64,000 nucleotides of DNA from Fidelibacterota bacterium (GCA_947475295.1 CANJLF010000001.1:62001-126000); one strand, 5' to 3'. Counted from the stretch's first letter, positions 1-8,888 are shown. Translations and numbers: made by a program. Notes: generated by a model not told the origin, from the sequence alone.

Positions 1-1
1 A

Positions 2-1567
2 TTCGGCCAGATCTACGGCCTGGAAGTGGTCGATGTGCCGCCCAATGTGCCGCGTGTGCGCATCGACGGCCACGACGAAGTCTACCGTTCGGCCGACGAA
101 AAATACGCTGCGATCATCCAACTCATCGAGGAATGCTACGAACGTCAGCAGCCGGTGCTGGTGGGCACCGTATCGATTGAGAAATCCGAGACACTAGCCA
201 CGCTCCTGCGCAAAAACAAAAAGATCATGCCGCAGGTCTTGAACGCCAAGTACCACGAGCAGGAAGCCTTCATCATTGCCCAGGCCGGTGTGCCGGGCTC
301 AGTCACCATCGCCACCAACATGGCCGGCCGCGGCACCGACATTCAGCTCGGCGGCAACGCCGACGCGCGCATCATGGCGGACGAAAAGATCAAAGGCCTG
401 GCGTTGTCCGAGGAAGAAAAGGCCGCCATCCGCGCCGACGTTGCGGAAAAGAAGCAAATCGCCATGGCCGCCGGCGGGCTTTACGTCATCGGCACCGAGC
501 GCCACGAAAGCCGGCGCATCGACAACCAGCTGCGCGGCCGTTCGGGCCGTCAGGGCGACCCCGGCGCCTCCAAGTTCTTCCTGTCGCTACAGGACGATTT
601 GATGCGGATTTTCGGCTCCGAGCGCATGGACAGCATGCTCCAGCGCCTAGGGTTGGAGAAGGGCGAAGCCATCATCCATCCGTGGATCAACAAGGCCATT
701 GAGAAAGCCCAGCAGAAGGTCGAAGCCCGCAACTTCGACATCCGGAAGAATTTGCTGCAGTTCGACGACGTCATGAATGACCAGCGCCGCGTCATCTTCG
801 AACAGCGCCGCGAGATGATGAGCAGCGAAGACCTGTCGGACATGATCAACGACATGCGCCACCAGACCATCCTCGATATGGTGGCGAAATTCATTCCCGA
901 ACGCGCCATGCACGAGCAATGGGATATCGCGGGATTGCACGAGGAAACCGTGCGCATCCTTAGCCTCGACCTGCCGCTCGCCGAATGGGCGGCCGAGGAA
1001 GGCATCGCCGACGAGGAAATGCGCGAACGCATTCAAGCAGCCTCCGATGCCAAATTGACCGCCAAGACCGCGGAGATCGGGCCCGAACTCATGCGCCGCG
1101 TCGAGAAAAGCATCGTCTTGCAAATGATCGATCAGGGCTGGCGCGACCACCTGGCCCAGCTCGACATGCTGCGCCACAGCGTCAACTTGCGCGCCTACGG
1201 CCAGAAGCAGCCGCTGCTGGAATATCAGCGCGAAGCTTTCAACATGTTCAATGACTTGATGTCGGGCTTGCGCGAACGCGTCACCGCGTTCCTGTCGCGC
1301 GTTGAACTTCGCCCTCAAACGCCGCCGGAAGATCTCGAGCCGCAGGCGCCGCAACGCCTGCGCGCAATTCACGAGACCCCCGCCGGTCAATTCGGCGAAG
1401 ATGCCACGGCGGAAACGGCGCGGCGCGCGGTTTCGCGCGTGGCGCCGGAAGAGCGCAACCCCAACGACCCTGCGACCTGGGGCAAGGTTGCGCGCAACGA
1501 AGCCTGTCCTTGCGGCTCGGGGAAGAAGTTCAAGCACTGTCACGGCGCCGTGGAAGAAGTCGCCTAG
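2..1567 (+). CDS. secA: Preprotein translocase ATPase SecA, 3' part (5' truncated by window edge)
   Basis: SecA is the ATPase that drives secretory proteins through the SecYEG channel at the inner membrane. The frame is already open at base 2, so the gene starts outside the window; about 521 residues are visible. They cover the second nucleotide-binding fold ([26 protein letters not shown]), the helical scaffold/wing region ([20 protein letters not shown]) and a C-terminal zinc-binding tail, [13 protein letters not shown], which binds SecB and lipid in this family. The first nucleotide-binding fold is missing only because of the window edge. The stop is followed by the first palindrome pair rather than a classical terminator. 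Identification is secure. Confidence 0.98.
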   Translation, partial: FGQIYGLEVVDVPPNVPRVRIDGHDEVYRSADEKYAAIIQLIEECYERQQPVLVGTVSIEKSETLATLLRKNKKIMPQVLNAKYHEQEAFIIAQAGVPGSVTIATNMAGRGTDIQLGGNADARIMADEKIKGLALSEEEKAAIRADVAEKKQIAMAAGGLYVIGTERHESRRIDNQLRGRSGRQGDPGASKFFLSLQDDLMRIFGSERMDSMLQRLGLEKGEAIIHPWINKAIEKAQQKVEARNFDIRKNLLQFDDVMNDQRRVIFEQRREMMSSEDLSDMINDMRHQTILDMVAKFIPERAMHEQWDIAGLHEETVRILSLDLPLAEWAAEEGIADEEMRERIQAASDAKLTAKTAEIGPELMRRVEKSIVLQMIDQGWRDHLAQLDMLRHSVNLRAYGQKQPLLEYQREAFNMFNDLMSGLRERVTAFLSRVELRPQTPPEDLEPQAPQRLRAIHETPAGQFGEDATAETARRAVSRVAPEERNPNDPATWGKVARNEACPCGSGKKFKHCHGAVEEVA

Positions 1568-1605
1568 AGCGGCTGCTTTTTTCATTCGCGCCTTCAGCCG
1601 GAGCG

Positions 1606-1684
1606 CTAGCGGAGCGGATTTGACATTTGCATCCGACCGAGGTGCGAAACTGTGAGGCGAATGTCAAATCCTAAGCTCCGCTAG
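1606..1684 (+). repeat. Palindromic element A1 (79 bp, bulge on 3' arm)
   Basis: An imperfect palindrome with two stem tiers. The outer stem is 10 bp (1606-1615 with 1675-1684, CTAGCGGAGC and its complement). The inner stem is 15 bp with one mismatch (1616-1630 with 1657-1671, beginning GGATTTGACATT). The loop is 26 nt. Three unpaired bases, TAA at 1672-1674, sit between the tiers on the 3' arm only. It is followed 13 bp later by A2 in the opposite orientation. The same geometry recurs at 26740-26817. It starts 38 bp after the secA stop and may also act as a transcript-end structure. Confidence 0.85.
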
Positions 1685-1697
1685 AATCATATATTTC

Positions 1698-1774
1698 CTA
1701 GTCGTCCTTAGATTCTAACATTCGCGAAGAGTGCAGGGCGAACTGGGATGCGAATGTTAGAGTTGGACCACTAG
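1698..1774 (-). repeat. Palindromic element A2 (77 bp, inverted partner of A1)
   Basis: Second palindrome of the pair. The outer stem pairs 1698-1707 with 1765-1774 (one mismatch). The inner stem pairs 1711-1725 (GATTCTAACATTCGC) with 1750-1764, with mismatches at its base. The loop is 24 nt. Here the extra three bases (TTA, 1708-1710) lie on the 5' arm, so the element is oriented opposite to A1. Part of the loop (GCGAACTGGGA) resembles the A1 loop (GCGAAACTGTGA). The element ends 3 bp before the start codon of the next gene. Confidence 0.85.
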
Positions 1775-1777
1775 ATC

Positions 1778-2485
1778 ATGGCCGCTGTTACCGCCCTTCG
1801 CCATGTCGCCTTTGAGGATTTGGGAATCCTCGAAGATCTGTGCGCTGCACGGAAGTGGCCGGTCACCTATGTCGAGGCGCCTGTCGTCGACTGGAAGACC
1901 TTCGACCCCTTAGCGCCCGATCTTCTTGTTGTCCTGGGCGGTCCCATCGGCGCCTACGAGGAACATCTCTATCCCTTCCTGACGCCGGAAATCGCCGCCA
2001 TCAAAAAACGCCTCAAAGCCGGCAAGGCCACGCTCGGCATTTGTCTCGGCGCGCAGTTGATCGCCAAGGCCCTGGGCTCTGCGGTCTATCCGGGCCGCGA
2101 GAAGGAAATCGGCTGGGGCCCCTTGCTGCTGACGGCGGCGGGGCTGGCCTCGCCGGTGCGCCATCTGGCGGCGGAACACACCTTCATGCTGCATTGGCAC
2201 GGCGACACCTTCGATCTGCCCGTGGACGCGGTGCTGTTGGCCGGCACGGAAATCTGCGTGCATCAGGTCTTTTCCTGGGGCGCCTCAACGCTGGCTTTCC
2301 AATGCCATCCGGAAGTCCGCGCCCGCGATCTGGAAAAGTGGTTTGTCGGCCATGCGGTAGAGATTGCCGCCGCCAAAGGCGTCAATGTGCCGTCCTTGCG
2401 CGACGACACTCGGCGTTACGGCGCAGGGCTCGAGCAGCAAGGCAAAAAGCTGTTCACCGAATGGCTGGATGGTCTGAAGCTTTAA
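1778..2485 (+). CDS. Class I glutamine amidotransferase-like protein (GATase1, GMP-synthase-like domain)
   Basis: A 235-residue stand-alone GATase1 domain that would hydrolyse glutamine and pass on ammonia; the acceptor is unknown. The nucleophile elbow is GICLGAQL with Cys89, and the catalytic partners are in CHPEV (His177, Glu179). The motif HWHGDTF (139-145) is typical of the stand-alone GuaA-like group, some members of which process gamma-glutamyl compounds. There is no synthetase domain, so it is not GuaA itself. The only good start, ATG 1778, lies 3 bp after palindrome A2, so the weak Shine-Dalgarno GGA (1765-1767) is inside the A2 stem. The stop codon overlaps that of convergent ftsY. 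Confidence 0.85.
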   Translation: MAAVTALRHVAFEDLGILEDLCAARKWPVTYVEAPVVDWKTFDPLAPDLLVVLGGPIGAYEEHLYPFLTPEIAAIKKRLKAGKATLGICLGAQLIAKALGSAVYPGREKEIGWGPLLLTAAGLASPVRHLAAEHTFMLHWHGDTFDLPVDAVLLAGTEICVHQVFSWGASTLAFQCHPEVRARDLEKWFVGHAVEIAAAKGVNVPSLRDDTRRYGAGLEQQGKKLFTEWLDGLKL

Positions 2486-3438
2486 GGCTCCGGACTTAAG
2501 CCCATCAAACTGTGCGCGAAACTTTGCGACGTGAAGGGGCGCAGGTCCTCGGCGGCTTCGCCGACGCCGATGTAATGCACCGGCAGTTTAAATTTCTCCG
2601 CCAGAGCCACCACCACGCCGCCTTTGGCGGTGCCGTCCAGCTTGGTCATGACGAGGCCCGTTACACCGACGATGCTTTTGAAAATCTCCACCTGCGAATG
2701 AGCGTTCTGGCCCACGGTGGCGTCCAGCACCAACAGCGTCGCATGCGGCGCCGTGGGATCGGCCTTGGCGATGGCGCGCGAGATTTTCTGCAGCTCGGCC
2801 ATCAGGGCGTCTTTGTTCTGCAGACGGCCGGCGGTGTCCACTAACAGCACGTCGTCGCCGCGCTTCTTGGCTTCTATCAAGGCTTCGAACGCCAAGCCGG
2901 CGGCATCGGCGCCTGTGTCACGGGCGACAACCGGCGAATTGGTCCGTTGGCCCCAGACCTTCAATTGCTCCACCGCTGCCGCGCGGAAAGTGTCGCCGGC
3001 GGCCAGAGTTACTTTCAGACCATCACGCTGGAACTGATGGGCCAGCTTGCCAATAGTGGTGGTCTTGCCGGCGCCATTGACGCCGACCATCAGAATCACA
3101 AAGGGCTTGCGCGCCGGATCCACCGACAACGGCAACGCGACCGGCTCCAGAACTCTGGTGATGTCGGCGGCGAAGGCGGTGCGGACCTCCTCCGGTGAGA
3201 TGTCCTTGCCGAAACGTGCCTTGGCCAGCGCGCCGGTCAGTTTGCCCGCCGTCGCTGTGCCGAGATCGGCGGCGATCAAAAGGTCTTCCAGCTCCGCCAG
3301 CGCCACGTCGTCGAGCTTGCGCTTGGTGAATATGTCCGAAATGCCCGTGACCAGCCGCGTCGAGGACTTGGAGAGGCCCGAGACAAGGCGCGAGAGCCAG
3401 CCGCTTTTTTGCGGCTGCGGACTGCCGAACTCTGACAT
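2482..3438 (-). CDS. ftsY: Signal recognition particle receptor FtsY
   Basis: FtsY is the membrane-associated GTPase that receives ribosome-SRP complexes and works with Ffh. The 318-residue protein has the N-terminal helical domain (about 20-110) and the G domain: P-loop GVNGAGKTTT (119-128), DTFRAAA (149-155), DTAGRL and TKLDGTAKGG. It lacks the long acidic N-terminal extension of the E. coli protein, as is usual in Alphaproteobacteria. The ATG start shares one base with the mtaB stop (TAATG), so the two are probably translationally coupled. It is the last gene of dapF-mtaB-ftsY. Its partners ffh and the SRP RNA are also in this window. Confidence 0.97.
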   Translation of the reverse strand: MSEFGSPQPQKSGWLSRLVSGLSKSSTRLVTGISDIFTKRKLDDVALAELEDLLIAADLGTATAGKLTGALAKARFGKDISPEEVRTAFAADITRVLEPVALPLSVDPARKPFVILMVGVNGAGKTTTIGKLAHQFQRDGLKVTLAAGDTFRAAAVEQLKVWGQRTNSPVVARDTGADAAGLAFEALIEAKKRGDDVLLVDTAGRLQNKDALMAELQKISRAIAKADPTAPHATLLVLDATVGQNAHSQVEIFKSIVGVTGLVMTKLDGTAKGGVVVALAEKFKLPVHYIGVGEAAEDLRPFTSQSFAHSLMGLSPEP

Positions 3439-4703
3439 TACAAAATCGCTTCGCCGAAGAGAGCGTCGGCATCCGCGGCGGTAATGCGCATGATCACGAT
3501 CTCGCCGGGTGTATGGACGCCGGCCATGCGGACCGGTGCGTAATGGGCGCTGCGGCCTTGGCCCTGTTCCACCAAGACCTCCGCCGTCGTGCCGACGTAA
3601 GACTGCAATTGGCGGGCAAGGGCTGTGCGGCCAATCTCCCGCAGCCGCGCGGCGCGGGCCTTGATGATCGCGCCGTTCACTTGCGGCATCTTGGCCGCAG
3701 GCGTGCCAGGGCGGATGGAATAGGGGAATACATGCATATAGGTAAGGCCCGCGTCTTCAATCAGCGCACAGGTGTTCTCGAACATCTCATCGGTTTCGGT
3801 CGGAAATCCGGCGATCAGATCAGCTCCGAACACGGCATCGAGGCGCAAGGCCCGCACGCGTTCGCAGAAGGAAATGATATCGGCGCGGGTATGGCGGCGC
3901 TTCATGCGCTTTAGGATCATGTCGTCGCCGGCCTGAGCGGAGATATGAAAATGCGGCATCAGGCGCGGCTCGTCGGCGATGAGGTGGAATAGGTCCTCAT
4001 CGGCTTCGGCCGGATCAATCGACGAAAGCCTTAAACGCGGCAAATCCGGTACGGCCATCAGCAATCTGCGCACCATCTGACCCAGGGTGGGCGCGCCCGG
4101 CAAATCGCCGCCGTAGCCGGTAATGTCAACGCCGGTGATGACGATCTCGCGGAAGCCGGCCTCTACCAGCCCGCGCACTTCCTGCACGATGCGGCCCATG
4201 GGCACGCTGCGGTTGTTACCGCGCGCGAAAGGAATGATGCAAAAGGTGCAGCGGTGATCGCAGCCTTGCTGAACCTGCACAAAAGCCCGCGCGCGGCCGT
4301 CGAAGCCCTCCACCAGATGCTCGGCGGTTTCGCGCAACTCCATGATGTCGCTGACCAACACCGGCGTATCCAGGTCGGGCAGGAAGCTCTCGGCCTTCAT
4401 CTTGTGTTCGTTGCCGAGCACGCGGTTGACTTCCGGCATGGCGGCATAGCGCGCCGGGTCCAGCTGCACGGCGCAGCCGGTGGCGACAATATGCGCGCCC
4501 GGGTTTTCGCGGCGCAGGCGACGTAACGCCTGCAAGCCTTGGCGTTCGGCCTCTTTAGTAACGGCGCAGGTATTGACGATGATGGCGTTGGCGAGGCCGG
4601 CATCGCGCGCATGGGCGCGCATGACCTCGGACTCGTAAGTGTTCAGGCGGCATCCCAAGCTGACGACCCTGGGCGCTTGATCGGAAGACTTTAGCGCGGT
4701 CAC
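3438..4703 (-). CDS. mtaB: tRNA N6-threonylcarbamoyladenosine(37) methylthiotransferase MtaB
   Basis: MtaB is a radical-SAM enzyme that converts t6A37 of tRNAs to ms2t6A37. The 421-residue protein has the three N-terminal cluster cysteines (Cys18 in SLGCRLNTYESE, Cys46 in NTCAV, Cys77 in ATGCAV), the radical-SAM motif CDHRCTFC (Cys148, 152, 155) and a C-terminal TRAM-like region. The open frame extends upstream to 4784, but the GTG at 4703 overlaps the dapF stop as GTGA and starts just before the conserved N terminus, so it is chosen. Tight overlaps on both sides indicate one operon with dapF and ftsY. Confidence 0.95.
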   Translation of the reverse strand: MTALKSSDQAPRVVSLGCRLNTYESEVMRAHARDAGLANAIIVNTCAVTKEAERQGLQALRRLRRENPGAHIVATGCAVQLDPARYAAMPEVNRVLGNEHKMKAESFLPDLDTPVLVSDIMELRETAEHLVEGFDGRARAFVQVQQGCDHRCTFCIIPFARGNNRSVPMGRIVQEVRGLVEAGFREIVITGVDITGYGGDLPGAPTLGQMVRRLLMAVPDLPRLRLSSIDPAEADEDLFHLIADEPRLMPHFHISAQAGDDMILKRMKRRHTRADIISFCERVRALRLDAVFGADLIAGFPTETDEMFENTCALIEDAGLTYMHVFPYSIRPGTPAAKMPQVNGAIIKARAARLREIGRTALARQLQSYVGTTAEVLVEQGQGRSAHYAPVRMAGVHTPGEIVIMRITAADADALFGEAIL

Positions 4704-5566
4704 GCGAGCAGGCTCCGGTCGAGCGTACCCACAAAAGTCTCCGCCACCGGCCCGGTCATGATGACATGGCCATCGGCGCGCCATTCGATCTCAAGATCGC
4801 CGCCGTCCACGGTCACGATGGCTTTGCGGTCCGTCAGGCCGCGTCGCGCCGCAGCGACGAGGGTTGCGCAAGCGCCCGTTCCGCAAGCCAGCGTGACGCC
4901 CGCGCCCCGTTCCCACACACGCATGCGCAGGTGTTTGCGGTCCAACACTTGCACCGCTTCGACGTTGGTGCGTTCGGGAAACAGCGGATGATGCTCAAGC
5001 TTGGGGCCGATGGTCGCGAGGTCGATGGCGGCCGCATCGGGCACAAAGAACACCGCGTGCGGGTTGCCGACATTGACGCCGACGGGATCCTGCAGCGGAC
5101 CTTCGCCGATTTTGAGATGCAGCGTATCGGCGGCCTCAGCCAGCGGAATGCTTTTCCAATCGTCGCGCGCGGGGCCCATGTCGATGGAGATCATGTTTCC
5201 CGCCCGGGCCGCAATGATGTCGCCACCCATGGTTTCCATGGTCACCTTTTCTTTGCCGCTTTCGTCCAGTAACAGGCGCGCGACGCAGCGGCTGCCGTTG
5301 CCGCAGCTTTCCACCACGCCGCCGTCGGAATTGCGGATGGCGAGATAGACATCGCCGCCGTTGCGCGGGCGCTCGATGATCATGATCTGATCGCAGCCCA
5401 CCCCGGTCCGTCGATTGCCGATGGCGCGGGCGGATGCGGCTGTGAGCTTGAGGTCGCCGAGCCTAGCATCAAGCACGACAAAATCGTTGCCCAGTCCGTG
5501 CATTTTGCGGAAGGGTAGCCCCCCCGAAGTGTCAGATGCGATATCTATTGACGTGCGCGTTGCCAT
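4700..5566 (-). CDS. dapF: Diaminopimelate epimerase
   Basis: DapF interconverts LL- and meso-diaminopimelate for lysine and peptidoglycan synthesis in the cytoplasm. It is 288 residues. The two proton-shuttling cysteines are present: Cys88 in ESCGNGSRC and Cys228 in LACGTGAC. The FRKMHGLGNDFVVLD motif and GNPHAVFF are also family hallmarks. It is the first gene of the dapF-mtaB-ftsY operon and is divergent from nhaA, so its promoter should lie in roughly 5567-5625. The first 18 residues before FRKMHG are longer than in many homologues, so a later start is possible. Confidence 0.97.
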   Translation of the reverse strand: MATRTSIDIASDTSGGLPFRKMHGLGNDFVVLDARLGDLKLTAASARAIGNRRTGVGCDQIMIIERPRNGGDVYLAIRNSDGGVVESCGNGSRCVARLLLDESGKEKVTMETMGGDIIAARAGNMISIDMGPARDDWKSIPLAEAADTLHLKIGEGPLQDPVGVNVGNPHAVFFVPDAAAIDLATIGPKLEHHPLFPERTNVEAVQVLDRKHLRMRVWERGAGVTLACGTGACATLVAAARRGLTDRKAIVTVDGGDLEIEWRADGHVIMTGPVAETFVGTLDRSLLA

Positions 5567-5628
5567 GCTGCGCGTTATAGGTGCGGGCCCTCGCTCTGTC
5601 CAGGGAGGCTCCTCATATATGGTGTCTC

Positions 5629-6822
5629 GTGAAAGGCGCTAGTCCCTTGGATTTAAAGCCGTTTCCAGCCATTGAAGCGTTTCTGAAAAGCGAGGCCACG
5701 GCGGGCCTTTTGCTGATGGCCGCCGCCGTCCTGGCGCTGGTGGTGGCCAACTCGCCGCTCGCGCCCTTTTACAGTGCCTTTCTCGACTTTCCGCTGACGA
5801 TTGGACTCGGCGACTTCGCGCTGTCGAAAACGCTGCTGCACTGGATCAATGACGGTCTCATGGCCGTATTCTTTTTCCTTATCGGCCTCGAAATCAAACG
5901 CGAAGTCGTGGCGGGCGAGTTGTCCACCCGTGCTAAAGCAGTGTTGCCGGTGCTGGCCGCCACCGGCGGCATGGCCGGACCGGCGCTGTTCTACGCCGTC
6001 TTCAACTGGGACTCGACCCCCGACCTCAGGGGCTGGGCGATCCCGACCGCCACCGACATTGCCTTTGCGCTGGGCATCATGGCGCTACTCGGCAGCCGTG
6101 TGCCTGCCTCCTTGAAGGTGTTTCTCACCGCACTTGCGGTCATCGACGATCTCGGCGCGGTGCTGATCATCGCGATTTTCTACACCGCCGATCTGTCCGC
6201 CATGGCATTGGCTATCGCCGCCCTTTGCGTGATTGCGCTGGTGGCGCTCAATCGCAGCGGCGTGCGGCGGATCGACGTTTATGCGCTGGTCGGGCTGATT
6301 CTGTGGGTGGCGGTGCTGAAGTCGGGCGTTCACGCCACCATGGCCGGGGTGATCACGGCGCTCGCCATTCCCGCCATTCCCGATGCGCGGGGCGTGTCAC
6401 CGCTCACCACCCTCGAACACAAACTTCATCCCACCGTCACCTATCTGATCCTGCCGCTGTTCGCCTTCGCCAATGCCGGCGTCGCCGTCGCTGGCGTTAC
6501 GCGCGACGCGCTTTTCCATCCGGTCACGCTCGGCATCGTGTTCGGCCTGTTCTTCGGCAAGCAGGCGGGCGTGCTGGCCATCACCTACCTGTCGCGCGCT
6601 CTGGGCTGGGTGCGGCTGCCCAGCGGGGCCACAACCATTCAGTATTACGGAGTCGCGCTTTTGACAGGAGTCGGATTCACCATGAGCCTGTTCATTGGCA
6701 ATCTGGCCTTCGACGCCCCCGAGAACCTGGCTGAGGTCAAAATCGGGGTTCTGGGGGGCTCCATCCTCTCTGGAATAGCCGGCTATATAATATTACGGCT
6801 TTCCAGCCGCCCTAATAAATAG
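5629..6822 (+). CDS. nhaA: Na+/H+ antiporter NhaA
   Basis: NhaA is the inner-membrane antiporter that exports Na+ in exchange for protons. From GTG 5629 it is 397 residues, close to the usual 390, with about twelve hydrophobic segments. The two adjacent transport aspartates are at about 173-174 in ALAVIDDLGAVLI, and FFFLIGLEIKREVVAGEL and IPTATDIAFALG are typical. The frame is open back to 5581, so the start is uncertain. A GGAGG at 5604-5608 is better placed for an out-of-frame ATG at 5619 that encodes only seven codons and overlaps the GTG. The gene is monocistronic and divergent from dapF. Confidence 0.95.
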   Translation: MKGASPLDLKPFPAIEAFLKSEATAGLLLMAAAVLALVVANSPLAPFYSAFLDFPLTIGLGDFALSKTLLHWINDGLMAVFFFLIGLEIKREVVAGELSTRAKAVLPVLAATGGMAGPALFYAVFNWDSTPDLRGWAIPTATDIAFALGIMALLGSRVPASLKVFLTALAVIDDLGAVLIIAIFYTADLSAMALAIAALCVIALVALNRSGVRRIDVYALVGLILWVAVLKSGVHATMAGVITALAIPAIPDARGVSPLTTLEHKLHPTVTYLILPLFAFANAGVAVAGVTRDALFHPVTLGIVFGLFFGKQAGVLAITYLSRALGWVRLPSGATTIQYYGVALLTGVGFTMSLFIGNLAFDAPENLAEVKIGVLGGSILSGIAGYIILRLSSRPNK

Positions 6823-6852
6823 CCGACTATTATTATTCATCGGCTTGGCTAT

Positions 6853-6881
6853 TTGACTCTTGGCCGCCGCTTGCGTATCTA
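6853..6881 (+). promoter_or_regulatory. Candidate sigma-70-type promoter for the ffh operon
   Basis: TTGACT (6853-6858), a 17-nt spacer and TATCTA (6876-6881) lie about 110 bp upstream of ffh, in the 171-bp gap after nhaA. The -35 matches the consensus in five of six positions and the -10 in three. This is inference from motif spacing only. Confidence 0.4.
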
Positions 6882-6993
6882 AGCCGCGCTCAAGCCCACA
6901 TTTTCGGGTTTCTGCTGCCTCTCGGGGGCCGTCCGTCTGCGATTACGCACACGGGCGCGTTTCGCGTTTGGCTAATAAGGAATTACGAGACCG

Positions 6994-8448
6994 ATGTTCG
7001 ATACGCTGACCGACAAACTGGGCGCAGTGCTCAACAAGCTGACACGCCGGGGTGCGCTGACCGAGGCGGATGTCGCTGCCGCCATGCGCGAAGTGCGCGT
7101 GGCGTTGCTGGAAGCCGACGTTGCCCTACCGGTGGTGAAGGACTTCATCGCCAAGGTCAGCGAGAAGGCGGTTGGCGAGTCGGTCGTCAAGTCCGTCACG
7201 CCCGGCCAGATGGTCGTCAAGATCGTCCACGATGAACTGGTCGCTATGCTGGGCGGCGATCCGACCGATCCGCAAGGCGGCATGAGCTTTGACGCGCTTG
7301 GCATCGATCTTGCCGCACCCGCGCCTGTCGCGGTGCTGATGGTCGGTCTGCAGGGCTCGGGCAAAACCACCACCAGCGCCAAGATCGCGCTCCGTCTGCA
7401 GACCAAAGAAAAAAAGCGCGTGCTGATGGTGTCGCTGGACACCTACCGCCCCGCCGCGCAAGACCAGCTCGCCATTCTCGGCAAACAGGTCGGCGTCGTG
7501 ACGCTGCCGATCGTCGCCGGCCAACAGCCCCTCGATATCGCCAAGCGCGGCCTTAACGAAGCGCGTACCGGTGTGTTCGATGTGGTGCTGTTCGACACCG
7601 CCGGCCGCCTCACCATCGACGAAGCCATGATGGCCGAAGTCGCCGCCGTGCGCGATCTGGTGAAGCCGCACGAGACGCTGCTGGTCACCGACGCCATGAT
7701 CGGCCAGGATGCCGTCATTACGGCGCAGTCCTTTAACGAGAAAGTCGGCATCACCGGCATCGTACTGACGCGCGTCGACGGCGATGCCCGCGGTGGTGCG
7801 GCCTTGTCCATGCGCGCCGTCACGGGACGCCCCATCAAGCTCATGGGTGTGGGCGAAAAGGTCGACGCGCTGGAAGTCTTCCATCCATCGCGCATCGCCG
7901 GGCGCATTCTTGGCATGGGCGACGTCGTCAGCCTGGTCGAGAAGGCCGTCGCCAATGTGGATCACGAGAAGGCCGAAAAGCTGGCCGCGCGCATGGCCGA
8001 AGGCAAATTCGATCTCAACGACATGCTCTCCCAGCTGCAGCAGATTCAACGCATGGGCGACATGAAGGGCATCATGAGCCTGATCCCTGGCCTTGGTCAG
8101 GCCATGAAACAAGTAAAGGACTCGCAGCTGGATCCGAAAGCTTTCAAGCGCCTGGAAGCCATCATCCAGTCCATGACGCCGAAAGAGCGCCGCGTGCCCG
8201 ATCTCCTCAAAGCCTCGCGTAAACAGCGCGTCGCCACGGGTTCCGGAACTACTGTCGCTGAAGTCAACAAGCTGCTGAAACAGCATCAGCAGATGGAAAC
8301 CATGATGAAGCGCATGAAGAAGATGGGCGGCATGGGCGCGCTGGCCGGAATGATGGCTGGCGGTGGCGGGCTCGGTGGATTGATGGGCGGAATGGGTGGT
8401 GGCGCTGGCATGCAGCGCCCCGGCGGCCCGCCTTTTGGACGTAAATAG
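6994..8448 (+). CDS. ffh: Signal recognition particle protein Ffh (SRP54)
   Basis: Ffh is the GTPase that binds 4.5S RNA and the signal peptides of nascent membrane proteins. The 484-residue protein has the N domain (about 1-90), the G domain with P-loop GLQGSGKTTT (118-127), DTYRPAAQDQL, DTAGRL and TRVDGDARGG, and a methionine-rich M domain (about 330-484) ending in a Gly/Met-rich tail. It opens a row of genes for ribosome and tRNA functions: rpsP, rimM, trmD, rplS. The RNA partner is encoded at about 60.7 kb and the receptor FtsY at 2.5 kb. Confidence 0.98.
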   Translation: MFDTLTDKLGAVLNKLTRRGALTEADVAAAMREVRVALLEADVALPVVKDFIAKVSEKAVGESVVKSVTPGQMVVKIVHDELVAMLGGDPTDPQGGMSFDALGIDLAAPAPVAVLMVGLQGSGKTTTSAKIALRLQTKEKKRVLMVSLDTYRPAAQDQLAILGKQVGVVTLPIVAGQQPLDIAKRGLNEARTGVFDVVLFDTAGRLTIDEAMMAEVAAVRDLVKPHETLLVTDAMIGQDAVITAQSFNEKVGITGIVLTRVDGDARGGAALSMRAVTGRPIKLMGVGEKVDALEVFHPSRIAGRILGMGDVVSLVEKAVANVDHEKAEKLAARMAEGKFDLNDMLSQLQQIQRMGDMKGIMSLIPGLGQAMKQVKDSQLDPKAFKRLEAIIQSMTPKERRVPDLLKASRKQRVATGSGTTVAEVNKLLKQHQQMETMMKRMKKMGGMGALAGMMAGGGGLGGLMGGMGGGAGMQRPGGPPFGRK

Positions 8449-8510
8449 AAAAACGAATTTTTGAATTTAACCGAACACACTTAGTCGAATAACAAGGAGA
8501 GATAACTCGC

Positions 8511-8888
8511 ATGTCGCTTAAAATTAGACTGTCGCGCGTCGGCGCGAAAGCCCAGCCTTACTACCGCCTCGTCGTGGCGGACTCGCGCTATCCGCGTGAC
8601 GGCCGTTTCATCGAAAAGGTCGGCACCTACAATCCGCGCGTGCCGCACGATCACAAAGAGCGCTTGGTCCTGAAGGAAGAGCGCATCAAGCATTGGATCG
8701 GCACGGGCGCGCTCCCTACGGATCGCGTGCAGCGTTTGTTGGCCAAGGTCGGCATCACCAAGGCACCGGAGCTCACCACGCAGACCAAACAAGACAAGCC
8801 GCGCGCGAAGACGCAAGAGCGTCTGCGCGTCGCCGAAGAAGCCGCCAAGGCAGCGGCCGAAGCGGCAGCCAAGGCGGCGGAAGGCTAA
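8511..8888 (+). CDS. rpsP: 30S ribosomal protein S16
   Basis: S16 stabilises the 5' domain of 16S rRNA. It is 125 residues: the conserved core (KIRLSRVGAKAQPYYRLVVAD, shown here across its start, and RDGRFIEKVGTYNP) occupies about the first 80. It is followed by an Ala/Lys/Glu-rich tail that is common in alphaproteobacterial S16. A clear AAGGAGA (8494-8500) precedes the ATG. The stop TAA is followed directly by the GTG of rimM, with no spacer. Confidence 0.96.
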   Translation: MSLKIRLSRVGAKAQPYYRLVVADSRYPRDGRFIEKVGTYNPRVPHDHKERLVLKEERIKHWIGTGALPTDRVQRLLAKVGITKAPELTTQTKQDKPRAKTQERLRVAEEAAKAAAEAAAKAAEG

